Source: Capnocytophaga haemolytica
GTDB lineage: Bacteria; Bacteroidota; Bacteroidia; Flavobacteriales; Flavobacteriaceae
DNA length: 64,000 nt
Reading direction: 5' to 3'
Assembly: GCF_001553545.1 (NCBI RefSeq)
Contig: NZ_CP014227.1
Location: forward strand, 62,001-126,000
The notes beneath the pieces are model-generated. The model was not told the origin of the DNA, did no database searches, and was given only the letters and a program-made list of their open reading frames with translations. Below are positions 34,788 through 43,281 of this stretch, piece after piece. Within the stretch, counting starts at the first letter, position 1, and each line of letters begins with the position of its first letter. Both the position numbers and the translations under genes were made by a program.

Positions 34788-35204
34788 ATGACAGGTACAG
34801 AATTACAACAAATGCTTGACTCGTATTGTCAAGAGATGAAAGCCACAATGCCAGGCTTTTTATACATTGGCATTCTCAGTTATACTGATGGTACAACCCT
34901 TGCAAACGCAAGTAACAATGGCGATGTAGCAAAGTTTATTGAGCAAGAATCCTCTTCTCACCTGATGATCATCAATCAGGTTACTAAGGTGCTTGCTACC
35001 GATGAGTCGGCTGGGAAATTAGGGTTAGAGTTTATCCTGATTGAAACCGATAAAATCACCTTTATGTTCTCGATTGCTGACGAAGGTAAGTTCTTCGCTC
35101 TTACCGCCTTAGACAGAGAAAAAAGCAACCTCGCTATCTCGAAGATGCTACTACAAAAAGGGAAAGAAAAGTTGGGCACAATGTTAGAACAATTCTTCTC
35201 CTAA
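34788..35204 (+). CDS. Roadblock/LC7-like small protein, paralogue 2
   Basis: 138 residues, closely similar to the product at 42483-42896 (shared MTG-ELQ, MPGFLYIGIL or MPGLLYLGIL, SNNGDVAKF, ILIETDKITFMFSI, ALDREK-NLAIS) and more distantly to that at 24753. Helix, PGFLYIGILSYTDGT strand pair, helix, two strands, ALDREKSNLAISKMLLQKGKEKL fits the roadblock order. Cytoplasmic, no other domain. Monocistronic with a strong promoter and a very long terminator hairpin. Confidence 0.65.
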   Translation: MTGTELQQMLDSYCQEMKATMPGFLYIGILSYTDGTTLANASNNGDVAKFIEQESSSHLMIINQVTKVLATDESAGKLGLEFILIETDKITFMFSIADEGKFFALTALDREKSNLAISKMLLQKGKEKLGTMLEQFFS

Positions 35205-35209
35205 TGCCT

Positions 35210-35287
35210 AACAAGAGGCAATAAAGGGGGAAGCCCGAAAGTTAGCGTCTGCTAACTTTCGGGCTTCCCCCTTTATTGCCTCTTGTT
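35210..35287. terminator. Perfect 37-bp hairpin between roadblock-like gene 2 and aspS
   Basis: Positions 35210-35246 are the exact reverse complement of 35251-35287, with a 4-nt loop gtct. On the plus strand T's follow. It serves both convergent genes and is unusually long for a terminator. Confidence 0.88.
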
Positions 35288-35288
35288 T

Positions 35289-37034
35289 TTATTCTAATAC
35301 TATATGCAGCTCCTTCAACTGCACTTCGTCAATAGGGGATGGTGCATCTATCATCACGTCTCTGCCGCTGTTGTTCTTAGGGAAGGCGATGAAGTCGCGG
35401 ATAGTCTCTTGCCCGCCGAGTATTGCCACCAATCGGTCAAAGCCAAAGGCGATACCGCCGTGTGGAGGTGCCCCGTATTTAAAGGCATTCATCAAGAAGC
35501 CGAACTGTGCCTGTGCTTGCTCAGGGGTAAAGCCCAATAGGCTAAACATCTTCGCCTGCAACTCCTGATTGAAGATACGTATAGAGCCGCCGCCTATCTC
35601 ATTGCCGTTGAGCACGAGGTCGTACGCATTGGCGCGCACCTTGCCTGGGTCGGTGTCCAAGAGAGGGATATCCTCGGGCTTAGGCGAGGTGAAAGGGTGG
35701 TGCATCGCGTGGTAGCGACCGCTCTCTTCGTCCCACTCCAATAGCGGGAAGTCTATCACCCACAGTGGGGCATACTCATCGGCTTTGCGCAAGTCGAGAC
35801 GCTCTGCCAGCTCCATACGCAGGGCACTGAGTTGCGGACGCACCTTGTCGGCTTTGCCTGAGAGGATACAGATAAGGTCGCCTGCCTTTGCCCCTGTGCG
35901 CTCAGCCCACGCCCTGAGGTCGTCCTCGTTGTAGAACTTATCCACTGACGACTTAAAGCTGCCGTCCTCATTGCACTTCACGTACACCATACCACTGGCA
36001 CCGATCTGCGGGCGTTTCACCCACTCCACCAGCGCGTCTATCTCCTTGCGAGTATAGCTATTTGCGCCAGGTACCGCAATGCCCACCACGAGTTCTGCCT
36101 CGTTGAATACCTTAAAATCACGATGTTGCGCAAGGTCGTTCAGTTCGCCAAACTCCATTCCGAATCGGATATCGGGCTTATCATTGCCATAGCGGCGCAT
36201 TGCCTCTGCGTAGGTGATACGCGGGAACTTGTCGAAAGTCAAGCCCTTAAGCTCCTTTAAGAGGTACTTGGTCATTCCCTCAAAGATGTTCAGTATATCT
36301 TCTTGTTCCACAAAGGAAAGCTCACAGTCTATCTGGGTGAACTCAGGCTGGCGGTCGGCGCGTAGGTCTTCATCGCGGAAGCACTTTACAATCTGGAAGT
36401 AGCGGTCGAGTCCACCGACCATCAGCAGTTGCTTAAAGGTCTGTGGCGACTGTGGCAAGGCGTAGAACTCCCCCGCATTCATACGGCTGGGCACCACAAA
36501 GTCGCGTGCCCCCTCAGGGGTGGACTTGATGAGCACGGGCGTTTCCACCTCAATAAAGCCTTCGCCCGAGAGGTAATTGCGCACCATCATCGCCACCTTA
36601 TGGCGGAAGATAAGGTTCTCGCGCACGGGTGTGCGGCGGAGGTCGAGGTAGCGGTACTTCATCCGCAGGTCTTCCCCACCGTCGGTATTGTCCTCAATGG
36701 TGAACGGTGGTACTTCTGAGGGGTTGAGCAGCGTGAGGCTTTGCACCAGCACCTCCACTTCCCCTGTGGGTATGTTAGTATTGACAGCCTCACGTGCGAT
36801 CACCGTGCCCACTACCTGTATCACGTCCTCGCGTGAAAGCGACTTTGCCTGCTCAAAGAGTGCGGCATCAGTGCGTTGTTCGTCAAATATCAGCTGGGTA
36901 ATCCCATAGCGATCGCGCAGGTCTACCCATATCATAAACCCCTTGTTGCGTACGCGTTGCACCCAACCGCTGAGGGTAGTCGTTGTGTTTACATTCGTAG
37001 CGCGGAGCTCTCCGCAAGTATGTGTTCTGTACAT
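35289..37034 (-). CDS. aspS: Aspartyl-tRNA synthetase
   Basis: 581 residues, the bacterial type. N-terminal OB anticodon-binding domain ([20 protein letters not shown]), class II catalytic core with motif 2 [18 protein letters not shown] (about residue 215) and motif 3 [14 protein letters not shown] (about 530), and the bacterial GAD insertion between. It charges tRNA-Asp. An array of 11-bp units lies 78 bp upstream of the start. Confidence 0.97.
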   Translation of the reverse strand: MYRTHTCGELRATNVNTTTTLSGWVQRVRNKGFMIWVDLRDRYGITQLIFDEQRTDAALFEQAKSLSREDVIQVVGTVIAREAVNTNIPTGEVEVLVQSLTLLNPSEVPPFTIEDNTDGGEDLRMKYRYLDLRRTPVRENLIFRHKVAMMVRNYLSGEGFIEVETPVLIKSTPEGARDFVVPSRMNAGEFYALPQSPQTFKQLLMVGGLDRYFQIVKCFRDEDLRADRQPEFTQIDCELSFVEQEDILNIFEGMTKYLLKELKGLTFDKFPRITYAEAMRRYGNDKPDIRFGMEFGELNDLAQHRDFKVFNEAELVVGIAVPGANSYTRKEIDALVEWVKRPQIGASGMVYVKCNEDGSFKSSVDKFYNEDDLRAWAERTGAKAGDLICILSGKADKVRPQLSALRMELAERLDLRKADEYAPLWVIDFPLLEWDEESGRYHAMHHPFTSPKPEDIPLLDTDPGKVRANAYDLVLNGNEIGGGSIRIFNQELQAKMFSLLGFTPEQAQAQFGFLMNAFKYGAPPHGGIAFGFDRLVAILGGQETIRDFIAFPKNNSGRDVMIDAPSPIDEVQLKELHIVLE

Positions 37035-37111
37035 ATAGATGTTTATTTTTTAGCTGTTACGGATTAAGGACTAAGGAATCACAAAACAGAATAATTTTCT
37101 GTTAGGGAGAT

Positions 37112-37155
37112 GATAGGGTTCACTCTGGGTTAAGATAGGGTTCACTCTGGGTTCA
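37112..37155. repeat. Four tandem 11-bp units upstream of aspS
   Basis: A 22-bp unit beginning gatagggttcactctggg occurs twice in tandem; each is two related 11-mers (agggttcactc, tgggttaagat, agggttcactc, tgggttcactt). Located 78 bp upstream of the aspS start. Confidence 0.85.
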
Positions 37156-37310
37156 CTTTTTGCATTTTTCAACAATAGAATTTCTACACATTACACAATA
37201 TACAGAAAAATAAACTACAAAAACGCGATTTACCTCATTTTACCACACTCTTATTTCCCGCTATAAATACCCCTCAATACCTCTCACGCCGCAAAATTAA
37301 GGAATAATTT

Positions 37311-37405
37311 ACAATGTGCAATGAATAATGAATGATTTTCTCTTGAATCCCGCTTAAATGCAGCCGCTTTACTATGCACTATGCGTTATACACTGTACAC
37401 TAAAA
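37311..37405. repeat. Two 7-bp-period repeat blocks
   Basis: Block 1 (37311-37338): acaatgt, gcaatga, ataatga, atgattt. Block 2 (37371-37405): actatgc, actatgc, gttatac, actgtac, actaaaa. Confidence 0.6.
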
Positions 37406-37451
37406 AATAGCCTCTTACACCCTTTATCACAAGAAAATCATAAGTTATGAA

Positions 37452-37481
37452 TTGTCAGTTATAAATTAATTCGTATCTTTG
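37452..37481 (+). promoter_or_regulatory. Promoter of the RelE/HigB remnant
   Basis: TTG at 37452-37454, 19 bp, TATCTTTG at 37474-37481, then ATG 4 bp later. Confidence 0.65.
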
Positions 37482-37485
37482 CAAA

Positions 37486-37608
37486 ATGAAAAGAGAAATT
37501 ATAGCATTCGGAGATTACTACGATGATTTCAAAAATACACTCACCGATAAAGAGCTATTGAAATTGGAGTATATTCTCTCTTTGCTTGAAACACAAGACA
37601 GACTTTAA
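37486..37608 (+). pseudogene. N-terminal fragment of a RelE/HigB-type toxin
   Basis: A 40-codon frame, MKREIIAFGDYYDDFKNTL...YILSLLETQDRL then stop. The start and the LLETQDR segment match the N-terminus of Gp49/HigB-type toxins, which are about 110 residues long. The C-terminal two-thirds including catalytic residues are missing. The promoter is intact. It abuts a truncated minus-strand gene at about 37606. Confidence 0.6.
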
Positions 37609-37873
37609 ATATAAATTATCTGTGGTGTCATCTTCTTCAATTTTTATTTCAGAAAAATTCTCTTGATTGATATTATAGTTTAGTTCATTTATTGTAAGTT
37701 CCCAAGTATATTTTAGTTCCTTAAAAAAAATTGAGTTTTCTCAATTCATTATTTAACTTTGAAATTTCATCTGTATGTAATTTTACCCTTCCAAGATATT
37801 CATACTTCTCAAAATTATCAATATGACTGATTTTTTCAATCTCAGTAAAATAAGCAAAAATATTATGTGTCAT
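37603..37873 (-). pseudogene. Truncated, frameshifted hypothetical gene
   Basis: From ATG37873 the minus strand reads MTHNIFAYFTEIEKISHIDNF... for 50 codons to a TAA just after a T8 tract (plus A8 at 37723-37730). Removing one T continues as KELKYTWELTINELNY... and runs into the RelE fragment near 37606, where homology would be lost. The ATG overlaps the stop of the next upstream gene (ATGA). No family recognised. Confidence 0.5.
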
Positions 37874-38289
37874 CTCCTCATTTTATTAAAAAGTGATTTT
37901 AGTTGACCAAATCCCTCTGTAGAAAAAATTTTTATATATTTATTACCTTGTCCATCCTCTTCTAATTTAATTAGTTCTTCAAGATTAGGAATGTAATCGT
38001 CAATACTTAAGTACAAATTATTATCCAACTTAATTCTTTGAATTAATCTTTTTTTAATATTCTTCCTTACAACAGTAAATTGTGAATCAAAATTCTTTTT
38101 TGAAGGTAGATCTCTTAGTCTATCTATCAAAACCTCTTTAGGAAAGTTTTCTGTCAAAGGCTCATAATTCTCAATTGCTGAAATAATGTCTGAATAATTA
38201 AAAACATTCTGTTCTCTATAGTAGCTAACAAGTTTATTTCTTACAAAAATATAATCAATATTATGATTGTTTTTTAACTTTTTTGACAA
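37870..38289 (-). CDS. Hypothetical protein, 5' end probably cut by the IS
   Basis: 139 residues from a TTG start, highly charged and Asn/Lys/Ile-rich, no recognised family. The frame stays open upstream through 38290-38298 into the IS end, and no ATG exists outside it, so the original N-terminus was probably removed by the insertion. Translationally coupled (ATGA) to the next gene fragment. Confidence 0.45.
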   Translation of the reverse strand: MSKKLKNNHNIDYIFVRNKLVSYYREQNVFNYSDIISAIENYEPLTENFPKEVLIDRLRDLPSKKNFDSQFTVVRKNIKKRLIQRIKLDNNLYLSIDDYIPNLEELIKLEEDGQGNKYIKIFSTEGFGQLKSLFNKMRR

Positions 38290-38295
38290 TAAAGC

Positions 38296-39183
38296 TGTTT
38301 AAACTTTTTCTTATAATAAAATAAAAGTTCCCGAAAATTAGTAATTTTGTGTTTGCAAAAAAAAGAACACCAAAATTTAGGAACTTTGGGCAAAGATACA
38401 ATAAATAATTGGATTATTCCCTTTTTAAGTGTAGGAAAAAGAGGATTTAAAAGTAGTTTTGATTTAGCTTCAATATTTTTATTGATTCTCAAAAGGTTAA
38501 AAACAGGGGTGCAATGGAGAGAACTTCCAATTGAGAGCTATTTTGAAAAAGGAGAAATTTCTTGGCAAAATGTCTATTACTACTTCAATAAATGGAGTAA
38601 AGACGGTAGTTTTCAGCGAATATGATTAAATCTATTAAGCAAGAAGAAAAGAAAATTAGATATGTCTTGCGTTCAATTGGATGGTAGTCATACACGTTGT
38701 CGCCAAAAAGGAGAATCTGCAGGTTATCAAGCAAGAAAAAAAGCCGTAACCACCAATAGTATTTTTTTGTGTGATAATAAAGGGCAAATGATAGCAATGG
38801 GAAGTCCTAAAGCTGGAAATCACAATGACTTATATGAAATAGAAGAAGTACTAAAAGAAATCTTAGCTTTATTAGAAGAAGCAGGAATAGAGTACAAAGG
38901 TCTGTTTCTCAATGCTGATGCAGGATTTGATAGTAAGTCTCTTAGAGAGTTTTTAGAAAGCAAAGAAATTATAGCAAATATTAAACCTAATCCCCGAAAT
39001 GGAGAGCAACCAGATGTTTATTTTGATGAAGAATTGTACAAAAATAGGTTTAAAATTGAACAAGCAAATGGTTGGCTTGACGGATATAAAGGTTTGATAA
39101 TGAGATATGAATATCTTGATGTAACTTGGATTGGAATGCTCCTATTAGGGTTTATCTCCAAGTTCCTCAAAAAAGTTTAAACA
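38296..39183 (+). mobile_element. IS5-family-like insertion sequence, inactive
   Basis: About 888 bp bounded by 14-bp inverted repeats TGTTTAAACTTTTT (38296-38309) and its exact complement (39170-39183). It carries one transposase gene with a nonsense codon. I see no clear target duplication at the borders. Family assignment rests on the transposase motifs. Confidence 0.75.
38347..39180 (+). pseudogene. IS5-family transposase with an in-frame TGA
   Basis: One frame from 38347 to 39180, broken only by TGA at 38623-38625; reading Trp there gives ...GSFQRIWLNLLSKKKRKLD. N-terminal part has the DUF4096-like GVQWRELP motif; the catalytic part has VQLDGSHT (first Asp), LNADAGFD (second Asp) and KNRFKIEQANGWLDGYKGL (Glu), a DDE set. 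Presumably a single TGG to TGA change killed it. The internal ATG at 38662 gives only the C-terminal part. Confidence 0.78.
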
Positions 39184-39247
39184 CGTTTAATATGTAAATT
39201 TTCTTGTTTTTCATCTTATCAAATTTTAATTTATTATTCTCTGTCTT

Positions 39248-39730
39248 CTATTCTTTTATCTTACGTTTAATAATATATTTACAGAATCTGTTAATAATTA
39301 GTAGAAATAACCAATAGATGAAAAAAATCAACTGTTTCATTAAATAGGACGTTATAGGAACTTTTTTTTCAGTCTCTTTCCCTGGATATGCGTATTTAGC
39401 TCCTTTCCGATACCAAATATATGAAAAATTTTTACCCTCTTTTTTCTCTATATAAGAGTTAAAATCTTCCCAATCAAGTGTTCCAAATTCAATAGCTGTA
39501 GAGTAGTTATCTAATGTTTTTGAATATCCTCTAAAATATGCGACTTTACTTACTGCTTTGGAATGATTGATATAAAAAGAATCTATTTCAATATTCTTCT
39601 TCACATATTCTGTGTGATTTATAATAAAATCTCGATGCTGTAAAACATTAAGAAAAGAAATTATCAAAGGGATTCCTAAAATACCCAATAAGAAAAAAGT
39701 TATATAGTAAAAGATTCTTAATTTTATCAC
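39248..39730 (-). CDS. Membrane protein of unknown function, coupled to a SMI1-like gene
   Basis: 160 residues with a hydrophobic N-terminal helix (FFLLGILGIPLIISFL) and a C-terminal helix (LIFFIYWLFLLIINRF), the middle part outside the membrane. Starts inside the stop codon of the SMI1-like gene (ATGA overlap), so translated with it. Perhaps a second immunity-type protein. Family unknown. Confidence 0.6.
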   Translation of the reverse strand: MIKLRIFYYITFFLLGILGIPLIISFLNVLQHRDFIINHTEYVKKNIEIDSFYINHSKAVSKVAYFRGYSKTLDNYSTAIEFGTLDWEDFNSYIEKKEGKNFSYIWYRKGAKYAYPGKETEKKVPITSYLMKQLIFFIYWLFLLIINRFCKYIIKRKIKE

Positions 39731-40233
39731 AACTTAAACCTCCCTTCTTTTAATGGAATCTTATCCGTAATACTCCAACTTTTGTCTATATCTACTAATT
39801 CAAACTCTAAAACACCTTTTGATTTTATCTTAGCTTTAACTCCCAATATAATAGGGTCAAGATAAACCCCTCCTTCAAATTCTTGTTTTGTAAAACTATA
39901 TTTAAGTTTCCCTGAACCACACCCCTCTCCAAAACCACTTACGTAAAAATCAACATATTTTTTAGCTGCTAGTAACTCTGCTTTTAAGCCAATTTCTATG
40001 CAACCTTTTAGAGAAGCTTCTAAAAACATTTCATCAATATCCTTTACAGGCAGCACCTCAAAGTCGTTCATAAGCAACAACAAAGGAGGATTCTCCTTTA
40101 TCGCGGGATACACCTCCCTAAACCAATCAGGACTACTTTGTCCCCAATCCAGCATTCCATCAGCATACAGCCGCTTGTACAACTCAGGGTACGCAAACCC
40201 ATACTTTTCTTCTAATTGCTCTAATATTTGCAT
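39727..40233 (-). CDS. SMI1/KNR4-like immunity protein
   Basis: 168 residues starting ILEQLEEKYGFAYPELYKRLYADG, the helix-turn pattern that opens SMI1/KNR4 domains (LEEKYG..lP..yk.ly), and EVLPVKDIDE later, typical of the family. SMI1/KNR4 proteins neutralise contact-dependent or polymorphic toxins, often next to toxin genes; none is present here, so it may be an orphan. It has a full promoter. Confidence 0.65.
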   Translation of the reverse strand: MQILEQLEEKYGFAYPELYKRLYADGMLDWGQSSPDWFREVYPAIKENPPLLLLMNDFEVLPVKDIDEMFLEASLKGCIEIGLKAELLAAKKYVDFYVSGFGEGCGSGKLKYSFTKQEFEGGVYLDPIILGVKAKIKSKGVLEFELVDIDKSWSITDKIPLKEGRFKL

Positions 40234-40253
40234 AATGTTTGTGTTTTACGCCG

Positions 40254-40285
40254 CAAATATACAAAATATTCCTTAGAATATACAA
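40254..40285 (-). promoter_or_regulatory. Promoter of the SMI1-like operon
   Basis: Minus strand: TTG (40285-40283), 21 bp, TATATTTG (40261-40254). Confidence 0.65.
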
Positions 40286-40324
40286 AACAACAGTCGCCTA
40301 TGATCACAAGTTCACTTGCCGCTC

Positions 40325-40357
40325 GATACGGATCCAATACGGATCCAGTACGGATTC
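40325..40357. repeat. Three tandem 11-bp units in the divergent region
   Basis: gatacggatcc, aatacggatcc, agtacggattc, exact period 11, 92 bp upstream of the SMI1-like start and about 40 bp upstream of its -33 element. Confidence 0.85.
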
Positions 40358-40526
40358 ATATATTACATTAGTATTAGGTTTAGCAAACAACCACCGAAAA
40401 ACCAACGAAATATAAAGCTAAAAAAAGCATATACTTCTTTCACCCTTTTTAGGAAAGAAGGTATTTAGAAAAGAAGAAATAATACTGTTATTAGCCATCA
40501 CACTCTAAAAAAATATACATTATCCA

Positions 40527-40556
40527 TTGCTGATTATACATTAATCCGTATCTTTG
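40527..40556 (+). promoter_or_regulatory. Nitroreductase promoter
   Basis: TTG at 40527-40529, 19 bp, TATCTTTG at 40549-40556. Confidence 0.75.
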
Positions 40557-40584
40557 CCGCCAGAATCATTAAAATAATAAATGT

Positions 40585-41187
40585 ATGAATTTTTTAGAAT
40601 TAGCACAAACCAGATATACCACCAAGGCATATCGCCCACAGCAAATACCTGAGGACAAGATACAAGACCTCAAAGAGATACTTCGCCTTACGCCTTCATC
40701 TATCAACTCTCAACCTTGGCAATTTGTTTTTGTTGGTGATGAGGCAACTAAGGAGCAGTTTGCACGTGTGTCGTACATCAATGAGCAGCGCGTAAATGAG
40801 GCAAGCCACTTGGTAGTATTCCTTGCACATAATAACGACACTGCTTTCGAGACACATCTCCACAGGGCTACAAGCGAGATCGGTTATGGCTTCTATCAAA
40901 GTATACAAAAGCCTCGTGGAACAGCCTTCGTGCAGGAGTGGATCTACCGACAAGTGTACATCGCCCTCGGGTTTTTCCTCAGTGCGTGTGCTGCGATGGG
41001 CATTGATAGCACCCCTATGGAAGGGATCATTACTGAGGATTACGATCGTCTATTGAAGATAGAAGGCTATAAAACTCTCTTTGCTGTAGCTATTGGCTAT
41101 CGCAGTGACGACGACCGCAACCAACCCTCACAGCGCCCAAAAACGCGCCTCCCCCTTGCTGAAGTCGTTAGAGACTTTAGTTTATAG
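40585..41187 (+). CDS. Nitroreductase-family NAD(P)H-dependent flavoenzyme
   Basis: 200 residues: N-terminal [16 protein letters not shown] and [19 protein letters not shown] form the FMN phosphate and ring pocket, and [12 protein letters not shown] is the conserved cap segment, as in NfsB-like nitroreductases. It reduces nitro compounds, quinones or flavins with NAD(P)H; physiological substrate unknown. Normal length. Followed 74 bp later by an MBL-fold gene. Confidence 0.88.
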   Translation: MNFLELAQTRYTTKAYRPQQIPEDKIQDLKEILRLTPSSINSQPWQFVFVGDEATKEQFARVSYINEQRVNEASHLVVFLAHNNDTAFETHLHRATSEIGYGFYQSIQKPRGTAFVQEWIYRQVYIALGFFLSACAAMGIDSTPMEGIITEDYDRLLKIEGYKTLFAVAIGYRSDDDRNQPSQRPKTRLPLAEVVRDFSL

Positions 41188-41261
41188 TCTGTGCTGCACA
41201 AGAGCTGACAGCACTCCCTATAAGACAAATGCGCGATAAGCTAATAATTAAAAACTAAAAA

Positions 41262-42335
41262 GTGAAACTTAAAAATATATTAAAGAAAATGCTCTACACC
41301 CTTTTGATAATCATTGCACTACTGGCTATTATTACTGCTGTCGTTCTCAACCTACCCAGCTTTGGCAAACACCCAGTGGGCAAACGATTGGTGCGTATTG
41401 AGCATTCACCTAATTACAAAGAAGGTAGCTTCCAAAACCAACTGCCTACACCACAGCTTACTAGCGACAAAGGCTTCTTCACCCAACTGAAAGAGTTCTT
41501 CTTCTCCGATGTAAAAGATCTCTATCCTTCAGCTCCAGTACCTGCTGTGCAAACCAACCTTAGTACGCTGCCAGAGAATAGCTTGGTTTGGCTCGGACAC
41601 TCCTCTTACTTTATGAATATCAGTGGAAAGAAGCTACTCGTTGACCCTGTGTTTCACGCAGCCTCGCCTTTCCCTTTTATGATAAAACCTTTTAGGGCCG
41701 AATATAACTATTCTGCTAACGATATCCCTACCATTGACCTATTGATCATCACTCACGACCATTGGGACCATCTTGATTATAACCTTTTCAAGCAAATCAA
41801 AGGGCGTGTAAAGCACGTACTTTGTACTCTTGGAGTGGGGGCACACCTCGAATATTGGGGGTATCCCGAGGAAAATATCACTGAACTGGATTGGAACGAA
41901 GAAACTCAGTTGAGTGGGTTGCACTTCACCTGTTTACCTACAAGACATTTCTCAGGACGTGGAATCACACGTGCAAAAACGCTCTGGGGGTCGTATATGT
42001 TACAAAGCGAAGACAAAACTCTTTACATCGGCGGTGACAGCGGCTACGGGCCTCATTTTGCCCTGATTGCAAAACAATTCCCATCCATTGACCTTGCCTT
42101 GCTGGAGAATGGACAATACAATGAGGATTGGCGCCATATTCATACCCTACCTAAGGAACTCCCCATCGTAATGGCCGACCTACGTGCCAAACGTTATTTC
42201 ACAGGACATAACTCTAAGTTTAAACTTGGTAAGCACCCTTGGCACGAACCCTTAGAGAACCTCAAGAAGATACGTGAGCAACACCCCGATTGGGCTATTG
42301 AAGAACCTAAAATAGGCAAGGTGATCAGTTTGTAG
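41262..42335 (+). CDS. Membrane-anchored MBL-fold metallo-hydrolase (NAPE-PLD/UlaG-like)
   Basis: 357 residues from a GTG start, with an N-terminal transmembrane anchor (LLIIIALLAIITAVVLNL). The beta-lactamase fold has the metal motif THDHWDHLDY (HxHxDH), a downstream His in PTRHFSGRG, the GGDSGYG Asp and the C-terminal GHNSKF. The WLGHSSYFM start of the domain is typical of the NAPE-PLD/UlaG branch. Substrate unknown, perhaps a phospholipid. An ATG at 41289 is an alternative start but would cut into the anchor. Confidence 0.85.
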   Translation: MKLKNILKKMLYTLLIIIALLAIITAVVLNLPSFGKHPVGKRLVRIEHSPNYKEGSFQNQLPTPQLTSDKGFFTQLKEFFFSDVKDLYPSAPVPAVQTNLSTLPENSLVWLGHSSYFMNISGKKLLVDPVFHAASPFPFMIKPFRAEYNYSANDIPTIDLLIITHDHWDHLDYNLFKQIKGRVKHVLCTLGVGAHLEYWGYPEENITELDWNEETQLSGLHFTCLPTRHFSGRGITRAKTLWGSYMLQSEDKTLYIGGDSGYGPHFALIAKQFPSIDLALLENGQYNEDWRHIHTLPKELPIVMADLRAKRYFTGHNSKFKLGKHPWHEPLENLKKIREQHPDWAIEEPKIGKVISL

Positions 42336-42442
42336 ATTTTCGCTACATCTGGGAAGGCTTATACTGTAAGGGATAGGGAGGATTCGGTATAAGTTTTTTG
42401 AAAAAAAGGTAAAAAATATTTTTTGTTTTGATTTTAATTTTG

Positions 42443-42450
42443 TAACTTTG
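42443..42450 (+). promoter_or_regulatory. -7 element of roadblock-like paralogue 3
   Basis: TAACTTTG at 42443-42450. The nearest TTG (42423-42425) is 17 bp upstream, slightly short. Confidence 0.55.
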
Positions 42451-42482
42451 CGGCAGTATTAATTTTATAAAATAATAGAGTT

Positions 42483-42896
42483 ATGACAGGAAAAGAATTA
42501 CAAAAGGAACTCGATGACTACTGTGAAGAAATGAGAAATGCAATGCCAGGACTTCTGTATTTGGGCATCTTGAGTTGTGCTGATGGTACAACGATTTCTA
42601 AATCAAGCAACAACGGTGATGTAGCGAAGTTTGTAGAGCAAGAATCGGCTTCGCACTTGCTGATTGTAAACCAAGTGAAGAAGGTGGCAGATACCAACGA
42701 AACCGCGGGTAAATTGGAGGTACAGTTTATCTTAATTGAAACGGATAAGATTACCTTTATGTTCTCAATTTCACCTGAAGGGAAGTATTTTGCACTTCTG
42801 GCGTTGGATAGAGAGAAGGCTAATCTCGCTATTTCAAGGACATTGCTTTATAGAGGTAAAGATAAGTTAGGGAAATTGTTAGACAGTTTCTTTTAA
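42483..42896 (+). CDS. Roadblock/LC7-like small protein, paralogue 3
   Basis: 137 residues, highly similar to the product at 34788: ELQKELDDYCEEMRNAMPGLL, SNNGDVAKFVEQESASHL, FILIETDKITFMFSI and ALDREKANLAISRTLLYRGKDKL. Same predicted roadblock order of helix, strands, helix, strands, helix. Transcribed alone. With the copies at 24753 and 34788 it forms a dispersed family of three. Confidence 0.65.
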   Translation: MTGKELQKELDDYCEEMRNAMPGLLYLGILSCADGTTISKSSNNGDVAKFVEQESASHLLIVNQVKKVADTNETAGKLEVQFILIETDKITFMFSISPEGKYFALLALDREKANLAISRTLLYRGKDKLGKLLDSFF

Positions 42897-43281
42897 ACGC
42901 GAGTGTGCTTCTGTGAAGGAAGCGTAAGACGTGCGTTTACTGAGCAGCTTGCTGACTTTGTAATATGCTTATTATTTTGGGTTAGAGTGTATTGTGAGGC
43001 ACGGGTGGCTGTGTAGTGCTTAATTTTATAGAGGAATACCCTCTGAGCGGACAGGTGTGCACTCAGAGGGTATTTTGCCTTTTTATATAGGGAGATTTGA
43101 TGGAGGTATTGTATTAATTTATCGTTAAAATTTTGTTTTTTCTTGTTCAGTTAAATTTTTATTTGTAATTTTGTCAGCTATTTTGTGTGATTTAATGAGG
43201 TTTTTAGGGTTGTTGAAGTAGGCTTGGTAAGCACTTAATACATTGATATTAAACTAATTATTTAAAAATATAACAACGAAG
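42897..43281. other. 385-bp intergenic region with a hairpin
   Basis: A hairpin at 43036-43073 (ATACCCTCTGAG with CTCAGAGGGTAT, 14-nt loop) is followed by a T-rich stretch and may end the roadblock-like transcript. I find no clear promoter for a small RNA and no gene. Confidence 0.5.
43036..43085 (+). terminator. Probable terminator upstream of the M23 peptidase gene
   Basis: 12-bp perfect stem (43036-43047 with 43062-43073), then tattttgccttttt. Confidence 0.65.

Larger units (their letters stand above)
37035..37485. other. 451-bp intergenic region with two repeat classes
   Basis: Contains the 11-bp-period array (37112-37155), two heptad repeats (37311-37338, 37371-37405) and the promoter of the RelE remnant (37452-37481). 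No gene seen. Confidence 0.6.
40234..40584. other. 351-bp divergent intergenic region
   Basis: Carries the minus promoter for the SMI1-like gene (40285-40254), an array of 11-bp units (40325-40357) and the plus promoter for the nitroreductase (40527-40556). No gene seen. Confidence 0.6.

Noticed and set aside
38599..38662. Programmed frameshift between two IS open frames
   Set aside because: Both segments are in the same frame and separated by one TGA, so it is a nonsense change and not a frameshift.
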